A stretch of DNA of 44,058 nt from Phycisphaerales bacterium. GTDB lineage: Bacteria > Planctomycetota > Phycisphaerae > Phycisphaerales > UBA1924. This document shows, one piece after another, positions 15,535 to 22,185 of this stretch (position 1 is its first letter; each line of letters starts with the position of its first letter). The DNA lies in contig JADLBU010000007.1 of NCBI GenBank assembly GCA_020847535.1, positions 1 to 44,058 of the forward strand, in the 5' to 3' direction. Position numbers and translations under genes: made by a program. The notes beneath the pieces were generated by a model, which was given only the letters and a program-made list of their open reading frames with translations, did not search any database and was not told the origin of the DNA.

Positions 15535-15615
15535 CCGCCCTGCCGGGCGGGGATCACAATGGGTGACTTACCGGAGGTTGAAACCTCCGGCAACGATCGT
15601 GCGCCCTGTCGGGCG
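15535..15615. repeat. REP-like palindrome cluster including palindrome E copy 2
   Basis: Three short palindromes occur in 81 bp: CCGCCC-tgcc-GGGCGG (15535-15550), CCGGAGGTT-GA-AACCTCCGG (15571-15590) and CGCCC-tgtc-GGGCG (15602-15615). The middle unit has the same 9-GA-9 layout as 13740-13759. This resembles a bacterial interspersed mosaic element. The region 15477-15638 holds nothing else. Confidence 0.7.
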
Positions 15616-15638
15616 AAGAGCCGGAGACTGCGAGCGAT

Positions 15639-15878
15639 TCAGGCCGCCGGCGGATCGCCGGAGATCGGTGGGATTGGCCACAATGCCATGACCACAACGA
15701 CAGCGCCGATTGCGAGGCCGGCGGCGATCCCCCAGATGGGGCGCATGCCGTGGGCGCGGAGGTAGAGGAGGAGGGCGGCGGTGGAGCCCCACTTGAGCAT
15801 GCTGCCGGCGAGGATGTAGTGCCAGCGGTTGAGGACTTGGTGCAAGAGGCGGCGGAGTCTGGTGGCGGGTGGGGGCAT
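15639..15878 (-). CDS. Small membrane protein, unknown
   Basis: A frame of 79 residues starts MPPPATRLRRLLHQVLNRW. It has two membrane segments (LKWGSTAALLLYLRA and WGIAAGLAIGAVVVVMALW). The basic amphipathic start before the first helix is typical of a small inner-membrane protein. No Shine-Dalgarno precedes the ATG; a longer frame to 16013 would overlap the E2 gene with low-complexity sequence. It lies 61 bases after the E2 stop and could be the last gene of that transcript. The family is not recognised. Confidence 0.5.
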   Translation of the reverse strand: MPPPATRLRRLLHQVLNRWHYILAGSMLKWGSTAALLLYLRAHGMRPIWGIAAGLAIGAVVVVMALWPIPPISGDPPAA

Positions 15879-15939
15879 GAGATTGCCGGGTGCGCGGGGT
15901 CTGGAAGGCCCGCCCCAAGAGGAAAAGGCCCAGCGCCAA

Positions 15940-17304
15940 TCAGACGAGCAGGGTCGCGGGCTTCTCGAGGAGGCTCTTGACGGTGGCGAGGTACTGGGCG
16001 GCCATGGCGCCATCGACGACGCGGTGATCGCTGGACATCGTCATCGACATCACGTAGCCGACGGTGAGCTCGCCATCGCGGACGATCGGCTTCTGGAGCG
16101 CTGCGCCGACGGCGAGGATCGCGACGTTGGGGGGGTTGATGATCGCGGTGAAGTGATCGACGCCGAACATGCCCAGGTTCGAGATGGTGAAGGTGGAGCC
16201 GGACATCTCCTCGATGGTGAGGCCGCGGGTGCGGGCCTTCTCGGAGATGGCCTTGCTCTGGCTGGAGATCTGGCGGAGGCCGATCTGGTCGGCAGCGCGT
16301 AGGGTGGCGACCACGAGCCCGCCGCCGCGTGATTCATCGAGTGCGATCGCGATCCCGATGTTGACATCGGGGAGGAGCTCGATGGAGGCATCATTGCCAT
16401 TCTCGATCCAACGGGAGTTGACGTAGGGGTGCTGGTGCATCGCCAGGGCGCAGGCGCGGACGAGGAAGTCGTTGACGGAGAGCTTGACACCCTGCGAGGC
16501 GAGCTGGTCGTTGAGCTGGGCGCGGAGGTCCATCAGGGCATCCATCGCGACCTCGACGGTGACCTGGTAATGGGGGACGGTGGTCTTGCTCTCGATGAGG
16601 CGCCGGGCGATCGTTCGGCGCATATTGGAGAGGGGGATGAGCTTGCCGGTGAGGGTGCTGTCGATCGCGGGGAGGGGATTGGGGCGAGCGGAGGGCTGGG
16701 CAGCGCTGCGAGCGGCGGGGGCGCGGGTGCCGCCGTCGGCGATCACTGCTTCGACATCCTTGCGGACGATTCGGCCGCTGGGGCCGGTGCCCTGGATGGA
16801 GCCGAGGTCGATGTTGGATTCGGCGGCGATCTTGCGGGCGAGGGGTGATACGAAGATGCGATCGCCGGATTCGTCGTGAGCGCCGTTCTTGTCCTGGGGG
16901 CTGGGAGCGGCGGAGCCGGCCTGGCGACCGGGAGCCCCGGCCTGGGTGCGTTCGACGGTGGCGGTGGAGGAGGATGAGGCGGGTCGGCTGGCGCCGGTTT
17001 CGCCTACGGCGGCGGCCGAGGCCGATGCGGCTGGCGCTGCGGACTTGATTGCCGCGGCGTCCTCGCCGGCGCCGGCGAGCGTGGCGATCACGGTGCCGAC
17101 GGGGACGGTCTGGCCCTCGGCGACGGCGAGCCTGGCGATCGTGCCATCCTCGTAGGTGGGGAGTTCCATGGTGGCCTTGTCGGTCTCGATGTCGGCGAGG
17201 GTGTCGCCGCTCTTGACCTTCTGGCCTTCCTTGACGTTCCACTTGACGATGGTGCCCTGCTGCATGGTGTCGGACAGGCGGGGCATCGTCACATCGATGG
17301 GCAT
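15940..17304 (-). CDS. Pyruvate dehydrogenase E2, dihydrolipoyl acetyltransferase
   Basis: The 454-residue protein has one lipoyl domain (residues 1-80, lipoyl-Lys43 in IETDKATMELP). An Ala/Ser/Thr linker follows. Next comes a peripheral subunit-binding domain (about 145-185, FVSPLARKIAAESNIDLGSI and GTGPSGRIVRKDVEAVI), then the acyltransferase domain from about 225. The catalytic His is in MSSDHRVVDGAMAAQ. It transfers acetyl groups from lipoamide to CoA as the core of the complex. The partner E1-beta gene lies 1 kb away on the same strand, separated by an opposing CPBP gene; E1-alpha and E3 are not in the window. Branched-chain or 2-oxoglutarate E2 enzymes are similar. The E1-beta partner and the acyltransferase motifs favour pyruvate. 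Confidence 0.88.
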   Translation of the reverse strand: MPIDVTMPRLSDTMQQGTIVKWNVKEGQKVKSGDTLADIETDKATMELPTYEDGTIARLAVAEGQTVPVGTVIATLAGAGEDAAAIKSAAPAASASAAAVGETGASRPASSSSTATVERTQAGAPGRQAGSAAPSPQDKNGAHDESGDRIFVSPLARKIAAESNIDLGSIQGTGPSGRIVRKDVEAVIADGGTRAPAARSAAQPSARPNPLPAIDSTLTGKLIPLSNMRRTIARRLIESKTTVPHYQVTVEVAMDALMDLRAQLNDQLASQGVKLSVNDFLVRACALAMHQHPYVNSRWIENGNDASIELLPDVNIGIAIALDESRGGGLVVATLRAADQIGLRQISSQSKAISEKARTRGLTIEEMSGSTFTISNLGMFGVDHFTAIINPPNVAILAVGAALQKPIVRDGELTVGYVMSMTMSSDHRVVDGAMAAQYLATVKSLLEKPATLLV

Positions 17305-17480
17305 CTCAAACGCTCCCTTGGGGCGGAAACAGCAATGGTAGACGAATGACCGGGGGGTGGTATGGGGATGGGCGTTTCGGGGTCGCTATGGGGGTTTTTG
17401 TCACGTGTAACGGTCTGGTTGGGGGCTCTTCAGGGGGAGATTGGGTGTTTTGAACGCCTGAATGGCTATGGGTAGGTCTT

Positions 17481-17520
17481 GTAGAGTACAGGGAGGATGC
17501 CAGAGCTACGAGATCGGTAG
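17481..17520. repeat. Dispersed repeat B, degenerate copy
   Basis: GTAGAGTACAGGGAGGATGCC, then AGAGCTACGAGATCGGTAG, matches the repeat B consensus seen at 11975-12014 and 39153-39192, but the central palindrome has decayed. It lies in the 257-bp gap before the CPBP gene. The same gap holds TTGTCACGTGTAAC (17398-17411), a near-palindrome around CACGTG that could be a regulator site for either gene. Confidence 0.6.
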
Positions 17521-17561
17521 CCTAAGCCCGCTGGGCGGGTTGAACTGCCAAGGGACTGAGC

Positions 17562-18287
17562 ATGAAGACTTCAGTGGGATCCCAGTGGATGCGGTGCGTG
17601 ATTGCGGCGGTGGTAGGGCTTGGAGTGTTCTTTCTGCTTGGGGCGCTGCTGACGCTCATCAGCCCGCGGGTCGGGATTGAGGGTGTGGTTGCGCGGCAGG
17701 TGGCGTTCAAGGGGCTGATGATCGCCGTGGCGATGCTTGCGTGGCTTGCGATGCGGAGGCCGTGGGGCGAGATGGGTTGGCGAAGGATCGCGTGGCCGCG
17801 CGGGGGATGGAAGTGGGTGTTGATGGCGTGTCTGGCGATGGCGGTGACGGCGATGGCGATGATCCTGACGCGGCACCGCCATCCGGTGCTCACGGAGTTT
17901 TCGTTCTTGCAGGTCGTGCTGGTGATCTGGGTGCTCAGCAGCGTGTCGGAGGAGATCTATGTGCGGGGATGGGTGCAGTCGTGGTGCCAGGCGGTGGAGG
18001 AGGCGGGTTCGGGCGTGCTGACGCCTTCGATCGTGACCTCGGCGCTGCTATTTGCATCGATGCACGTGTCGCTGATGTGGATGGGGGCGGGGGTGCTGGG
18101 TGGGGGGATCATTGTGTGCGCAACGCTGCTTGTTGGGTGGGCGTGCGCGGTGCTGCGGGCGCGGACGGGGAGCCTGTGGGCGCCGATCGCGTTGCACATC
18201 TTGGCGAACATGGCCGGGGTTCCGGGCGGGATCCTGGGTGTCGTGATCTACCGGGTTGTGTATGGTGAGCTGCCGGCGTTGAAGTAG
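17562..18287 (+). CDS. CPBP-family intramembrane metalloprotease
   Basis: The 241-residue protein has about six to eight hydrophobic segments and all motifs of the CPBP (Rce1/Abi) family. These are Glu-Glu-x3-Arg in VSEEIYVRGWVQ (about residue 130), Phe-x3-His in LLFASMHVSLMW (about 167), and His-x3-Asn in LHILANMAG (about 213). These residues form the membrane-embedded catalytic site. Bacterial members are linked to peptide processing and bacteriocin self-immunity. It stands alone on the plus strand between two pyruvate dehydrogenase genes on the minus strand, which suggests a later insertion into that locus. A repeat B relic just upstream supports rearrangement. Confidence 0.87.
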   Translation: MKTSVGSQWMRCVIAAVVGLGVFFLLGALLTLISPRVGIEGVVARQVAFKGLMIAVAMLAWLAMRRPWGEMGWRRIAWPRGGWKWVLMACLAMAVTAMAMILTRHRHPVLTEFSFLQVVLVIWVLSSVSEEIYVRGWVQSWCQAVEEAGSGVLTPSIVTSALLFASMHVSLMWMGAGVLGGGIIVCATLLVGWACAVLRARTGSLWAPIALHILANMAGVPGGILGVVIYRVVYGELPALK

Positions 18288-18319
18288 TTAGTCTGCCAAC
18301 CGCACAACCGCAGCTGCGA

Positions 18320-19354
18320 TCAGCCGAGCGTCTTCTTGACGCCGGCGATGATCTTTTCCTTGTTGGGGAGGTAGGCGTATTCGAGGTTTTTGGCGTAGGG
18401 GGTGGGGACATCCTCGGTGTTGACGCGGACTGGGGTGGCGTCGAGCCAGTCGAAGCCGCGTTCGATGACCTGGGTGATGACTTCGCTGGCGACCGAGGCG
18501 AAGGGCCAGCACTGGTCGACGACGACGATGCGGTTGGTCTTGCGGAGGCTGGCGAGCACGGAATCAATGTCGAGGGGGCGGATGGTGCGCATGTCGAGGA
18601 CATCGACGGCGATCCCGTCCTTGGCGAGCTCATCGGCGGCTTCGAGGCAGAAGTTGACGGGGCGTCCGAAGGAGACGACGGTGCAGGCATCGCCCTCGCG
18701 GAGGGTGGCGGCCTGTCCGAAGGGGATGTAGTACTCCTCCTCGGGTACGTGGGCCTTGTCGCCGAGCATGCGTTCGGACTCGAGGAAGAAGACCGGATCA
18801 TCATCCCGGATCGCGGTTTTGAGGAGGCCCTTGGCGTCGTAGGGGTTGCTGGGGATGGCGATCTTGACGCCTGGGACGTTGCTGTAGAGGCCCTCGACGC
18901 ACCAGGAGTGGGTGGAGCCGAGCTGTCCGCCAGCGCCATCGTTGCCGCGGAAGACGACGGGGCAGCCCCATTGTCCGCCGGACATATAGAGCATCTTGGG
19001 GACGTTGTTGAGGATCTGGTCGGCGGCGACCAGGGAGAAGGACCAGCTCATGAACTCGATGATGGGCCGGAGGCCGTACATGGCAGCGCCGACGGCGAGC
19101 CCTGCGAAGCCGTTCTCGGAGATGGGTGAGTCGATGATGCGCTTGGGCCCGAACTCATCGAGCATGCCCTGGCTGATCTTGTACGCGCCGTTGTACTGGG
19201 CGACTTCCTCACCCATGAGGAAGATGCGGGCATCGCGGCGCATCTCCTCGCTCATGGCCTCCCGGAGGGCCTCGCGGAACTGGATGACGCGGTTGCCATC
19301 GCGTGAGGGGAGGGGCCGGGAGAGGTCCAGGGGCGGCTGGGCGAACGTGGTCAT
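18320..19354 (-). CDS. Pyruvate dehydrogenase E1 component, beta subunit
   Basis: The 344-residue protein starts at the ATG at 19354. A longer frame to 19657 would add 101 residues of low-complexity sequence. Motifs are REALREAMSEEMRRD, the thiamine-diphosphate Glu in LMGEEVAQYNGAYKISQGM, PISENGFAGLAVGAAM, GIAVDVLDMRTIRPLD and the C-terminal EDVPTPYAKNLE. With E1-alpha it decarboxylates pyruvate and acetylates lipoyl-E2. The E2 gene is downstream on the same strand after the opposing CPBP gene, so the two are probably transcribed separately. TAGAAT on the minus strand at 19447-19452 is a possible -10 box, without a recognisable -35. Confidence 0.93.
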   Translation of the reverse strand: MTTFAQPPLDLSRPLPSRDGNRVIQFREALREAMSEEMRRDARIFLMGEEVAQYNGAYKISQGMLDEFGPKRIIDSPISENGFAGLAVGAAMYGLRPIIEFMSWSFSLVAADQILNNVPKMLYMSGGQWGCPVVFRGNDGAGGQLGSTHSWCVEGLYSNVPGVKIAIPSNPYDAKGLLKTAIRDDDPVFFLESERMLGDKAHVPEEEYYIPFGQAATLREGDACTVVSFGRPVNFCLEAADELAKDGIAVDVLDMRTIRPLDIDSVLASLRKTNRIVVVDQCWPFASVASEVITQVIERGFDWLDATPVRVNTEDVPTPYAKNLEYAYLPNKEKIIAGVKKTLG

Positions 19355-19556
19355 TGCCGGGGAATCCAATTGTTGGATGCCGAACACAGGCCGGACGCCG
19401 ACTGGAGAACAGTGTTCGGGATCGGGAGGTACATGTCGGAACGCGGATTCTAGGCGATGCGCGGGTTTGAGCCTGTCGTGCGATGCAGCGCCGGTGGATG
19501 GCCTGGCCAAGGCGCGGCCGCGCTGAGGTTCCCTCCGAGAATGAGATGTAGATTTC

Positions 19557-19596
19557 GTAGGCACAGGCCGGAGGCGCTGAGCCACGAGATCGGGTA
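19557..19596. repeat. Dispersed repeat B, degenerate copy
   Basis: GTAGGCACAGGCCGGAGGCG, then CTGAGCCACGAGATCGGGTAG, keeps the ends of repeat B while the central palindrome differs. The rest of the gap 19355-19637 shows no gene. Confidence 0.6.
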
Positions 19597-19637
19597 GAGC
19601 GAGGGGTCGCGAGGGTGGCGGCACGGCCCGAGAGGGT

Positions 19638-20114
19638 TCAGCGCGCCAGCGGGGCACCGAGCTTTTTGCGTTTGGCCTCGGCGAACGGGAGGTGGTGGTC
19701 CACGTGATGGACGTACAACTCGAGCATTTCGCGGAGGGTGACTTTGCCGCGCTGGTTGTGGATGCCGTGGCGATCGAAGGCGAGGGCCGGGAGGTTGCGG
19801 AGGATCTCGCCCATGTGGAGGCGATTGAGCCGGAAGAGCTCGCAGACGGTGAGGGTGTCGAGGCCGTGGTAGTGGAGTCGCGCGGCGAAGGCGGTCTCGT
19901 CGTAGCTGATGAGGAGGGGGGCTTCCTCGGCGATGATTCGCTTCATGCGGTGGACGGCGATCAGGTCGCTGTCGAGGAGGTGGACGACCAGCTGCTGCAT
20001 GGACCAGGTTCCGGGGACGGGGAACGCGGTCAGTTGCTCACGGGTGAGGCCGGCGGTGAGCTTGTGGAGGATGTCGGCATCGGCGGTGAATCTGGCGATC
20101 AGATCCTGAGACAT
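19638..20114 (-). CDS. DinB-family (DinB_2) putative metal-dependent protein
   Basis: From ATG 20114 the protein is 158 residues, preceded by AGGGAGAACACTCC, a good ribosome site. It has the four-helix DinB layout. The metal-binding His triad is seen as His in QQLVVHLLDSDLIAVHRM and two His four residues apart in LYVHHVDHHLPFA. Related proteins include YfiT-like and bacillithiol transferase-like enzymes that use a thiol cofactor. The exact reaction cannot be read. It is a single gene; its neighbours do not suggest a pathway. Confidence 0.85.
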   Translation of the reverse strand: MSQDLIARFTADADILHKLTAGLTREQLTAFPVPGTWSMQQLVVHLLDSDLIAVHRMKRIIAEEAPLLISYDETAFAARLHYHGLDTLTVCELFRLNRLHMGEILRNLPALAFDRHGIHNQRGKVTLREMLELYVHHVDHHLPFAEAKRKKLGAPLAR

Positions 20115-20197
20115 GGAGTGTTCTCCCTGGGTGAGCGACGGTAGCGGGTGGTGACACCGATCGTCGAGGCTATGGGAGGGATAGGCGTGAGCGGTCG

Positions 20198-20227
20198 TTG
20201 GCACGGTGGAAGAGGTTGCCGTAGACT
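20198..20227 (+). promoter_or_regulatory. Promoter before the Tat-signal/GMC gene pair
   Basis: TTGGCA (20198-20203) and TAGACT (20222-20227) are separated by 18 bp. The expected start of transcription falls at or next to the ATG at 20236, and there is no Shine-Dalgarno, so the transcript may be leaderless. Confidence 0.5.
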
Positions 20228-20235
20228 AGCTCTCG

Positions 20236-20712
20236 ATGGCAGTGACTCCCAACCCCGAGACGATTGGTCGTACCAGCAGGCGTACGGCGATGATCACGAT
20301 GGCGGCCGCCGGCGCCGGGCTTGTGCCGATGGCGCTGCGTCGTCCGGCGGGGGGTCCGGCGCGTGATGAGACCTGGGCGTGGCCGGAGGTGGCGAGGTGG
20401 ACGGTGCGGCTACCTCGTGGAGCGGATCTGCAGGGGAAGATGCGCGGGGACATGGTTGTGTACGCGGGATCGGCGAGCGATGCGGAGCTGATCGCGAAGT
20501 TGCCAGCGCATCCGAAGATGGCGTGGACAGCGGGGGGTGTGCGCACGACGGAGGAGCCGCGTGATGTGATTCACGCGTTGCGTGAGATCATCGCGGAGGA
20601 TCTATCGGCGGGGCGTTTGCGTCTTGCAGGCGGGTGGGTTCTTGCGGAAACAGAATGGGTGCTGGTGCAACTGGCGGCCGTCGGGCCGCGTTTGACTGCC
20701 GATGCTACTTGA
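20236..20712 (+). CDS. Tat-signal protein, possible small subunit of the GMC dehydrogenase
   Basis: The 158-residue protein has a twin-arginine-type signal (RTSRRTAMITMAAAGAGLVPM). A soluble domain of about 120 residues with no motif I recognise follows (EVARWTVRLPRGADLQGK, MVVYAGSASDAELIAKLP). Its stop overlaps the start of the GMC oxidoreductase gene by 11 bases. Membrane-bound GMC dehydrogenases such as gluconate 2-dehydrogenase are commonly encoded with a small Tat-exported subunit that carries the signal for both (family knowledge). The GMC protein here lacks a signal of its own, so a piggyback export partner is a reasonable inference. Similarity to subunit 3 could not be tested. Confidence 0.6.
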   Translation: MAVTPNPETIGRTSRRTAMITMAAAGAGLVPMALRRPAGGPARDETWAWPEVARWTVRLPRGADLQGKMRGDMVVYAGSASDAELIAKLPAHPKMAWTAGGVRTTEEPRDVIHALREIIAEDLSAGRLRLAGGWVLAETEWVLVQLAAVGPRLTADAT

Positions 20713-22129
20713 TCTTGAGAGTGCCGATTCTCCGCAGCGTTACGATGCGGACCTGTGCATCATCGGCGCGGGCGCTGCGGGCATCACCATGTCGCGGCGG
20801 CTGATCGGCTCGGGGCTGGATGTGCTGGTGCTGGAGGCGGGGGGGTTCGAGTTCGAGCCGGCGACGCAGGACTTGTACAATGGGGCGGTGCGGGGGCTGT
20901 ATTACTCGGTGGTGGGGTCACGGCTGCGGCGATTCGGGGGCACGACGAATCACTGGGAGGGCTGGTGCGGCCCGCTGCCTCAGACGGATCTATCGCCGAG
21001 GGCGTGGGTTCCTCGGAGCGGGTGGCCGATCGGGTACGGGGATCTTGAGCCGTACTACCGGCTGGCGTGCGAGGTGCTGGAGCTTGGGGAGTATGACTTC
21101 GACACGTTCGGGGATATCAAGCCGCCGGCGCCGTCGGTGACGCCCAAGGGCGCTCCGTTCTTCGAGTCGTTCGGTATTCGACCGACGCCGGTTCCGCGTC
21201 TTGGGGCCACGCATCGGGGGATGCTGACGGAGGCGGGGAACGTGCGCGTGCTGCTGCACGCCAACGTGCTGCCGATCGCGGTCGAGGGTGGGCAGGTGCG
21301 CCAGATCACGGTGTCGACGCTGGGGAAGCGTCAGGCGACCGTGCGGGCCAAGGTGTTCGTGCTGGCGTGCGGGGGGCTTGAGAACGCGCGGATGCTGCTG
21401 GCGAGCGGGAACCTTGCGAACAGCTCGGACGCGGTGGGCCGGCACTTCATGGACCACACGTTCTCGACGTTCGCGGGGGTGGTGGTTCCTCCGAATGAGT
21501 ACTCCGATTCGCCGACGTACCGGGCGCGCGAGGGGATTCCGCCGTATTCGGGGCTGCGCGTAAGCCCCGAGGCGGAGAAGGAACTTGAGATCATGGCGTG
21601 CTCGATCGGGGTGATCCCGCACGCGATCCCGGATTCACTGAAGCCGCCGGGTCCGCGCGGGATCGAGATCGGGTTCCCGATGATGATCCACGGGGAGTGC
21701 ACGCCGCTGCCGGAGAGCCGGGTGACGCTGACGCCCGAGATCCGTGATGCGATGGGGACCCCGCGTCTGATGCTGGACTGGCGTGTGGACGAGATGACGC
21801 AGCGGACGGTGCGTGAGACGGTGCTGCGGTATTCGGGGATGATCACGCGAGCGGGGCTGGGGCGGGTGTACATCCCGCAGGAGCAGAGCGAGCTGGAGTG
21901 GCCGTTTGCGCTGTATGCGCCGTGCCATCCTGCGGGGACGACGCGGATGAGCTCGGATCCGAAGCTGGGGGTGGTGAACGCGGATTGCCGGACGCACGAT
22001 GTGCCGAACCTGTACGTGGTCGGGAACAGCGTGTTTTCGACGATCAGCCATATGAACCCGACGATGACGATCGTGGCGCTGTCGTTCAGGCTTGCGGATC
22101 ATCTGCAGGTGGCGCTTGGGAAGAAGTGA
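20702..22129 (+). CDS. GMC-family FAD-dependent oxidoreductase
   Basis: The 475-residue protein has the FAD-binding motif DLCIIGAGAAGITMSRRL (about residues 16-33), then VLVLEAGGFEFEP. The segment RRFGGTTNHWEGWCGPL matches the family's second FAD-contact region. The C-terminal signature is CHPAGTTRMSSDPKLG, with the catalytic His, followed by VVGNSVFSTISHMNPTMTIV. It should oxidise an alcohol group of a sugar or polyol. The substrate is unknown. Translation is coupled to the preceding Tat-signal gene (ATG at 20702 before the TGA at 20710). Confidence 0.9.
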   Translation: MLLDLESADSPQRYDADLCIIGAGAAGITMSRRLIGSGLDVLVLEAGGFEFEPATQDLYNGAVRGLYYSVVGSRLRRFGGTTNHWEGWCGPLPQTDLSPRAWVPRSGWPIGYGDLEPYYRLACEVLELGEYDFDTFGDIKPPAPSVTPKGAPFFESFGIRPTPVPRLGATHRGMLTEAGNVRVLLHANVLPIAVEGGQVRQITVSTLGKRQATVRAKVFVLACGGLENARMLLASGNLANSSDAVGRHFMDHTFSTFAGVVVPPNEYSDSPTYRAREGIPPYSGLRVSPEAEKELEIMACSIGVIPHAIPDSLKPPGPRGIEIGFPMMIHGECTPLPESRVTLTPEIRDAMGTPRLMLDWRVDEMTQRTVRETVLRYSGMITRAGLGRVYIPQEQSELEWPFALYAPCHPAGTTRMSSDPKLGVVNADCRTHDVPNLYVVGNSVFSTISHMNPTMTIVALSFRLADHLQVALGKK

Positions 22130-22183
22130 CGAAGTGACGAAGTGGGGGAGTGACGAAGTGGGGGAGTGACGAAGTGGGGGAGT
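22128..22183. repeat. 16-bp tandem repeat, three perfect copies
   Basis: GACGAAGTGGGGGAGT is repeated exactly at 22136-22151, 22152-22167 and 22168-22183, preceded by a half unit at 22128-22135. The array begins at the GMC stop codon and ends three bases before the GH31 stop. A related GTGACGGAGTGACGGAG stretch follows the fucosidase stop (6031-6047). Too short and unspaced for a CRISPR array. Confidence 0.85.
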
Positions 22184-22185
22184 CT

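Noticed and set aside
19354..19657. N-terminal extension of the E1-beta subunit
   Set aside because: The extra 101 residues are Arg/Pro/Ser-rich and precede the normal start region of the family.
22128..22183. CRISPR array
   Set aside because: Units are 16 bp, directly adjacent and without spacers, and no cas gene is nearby.
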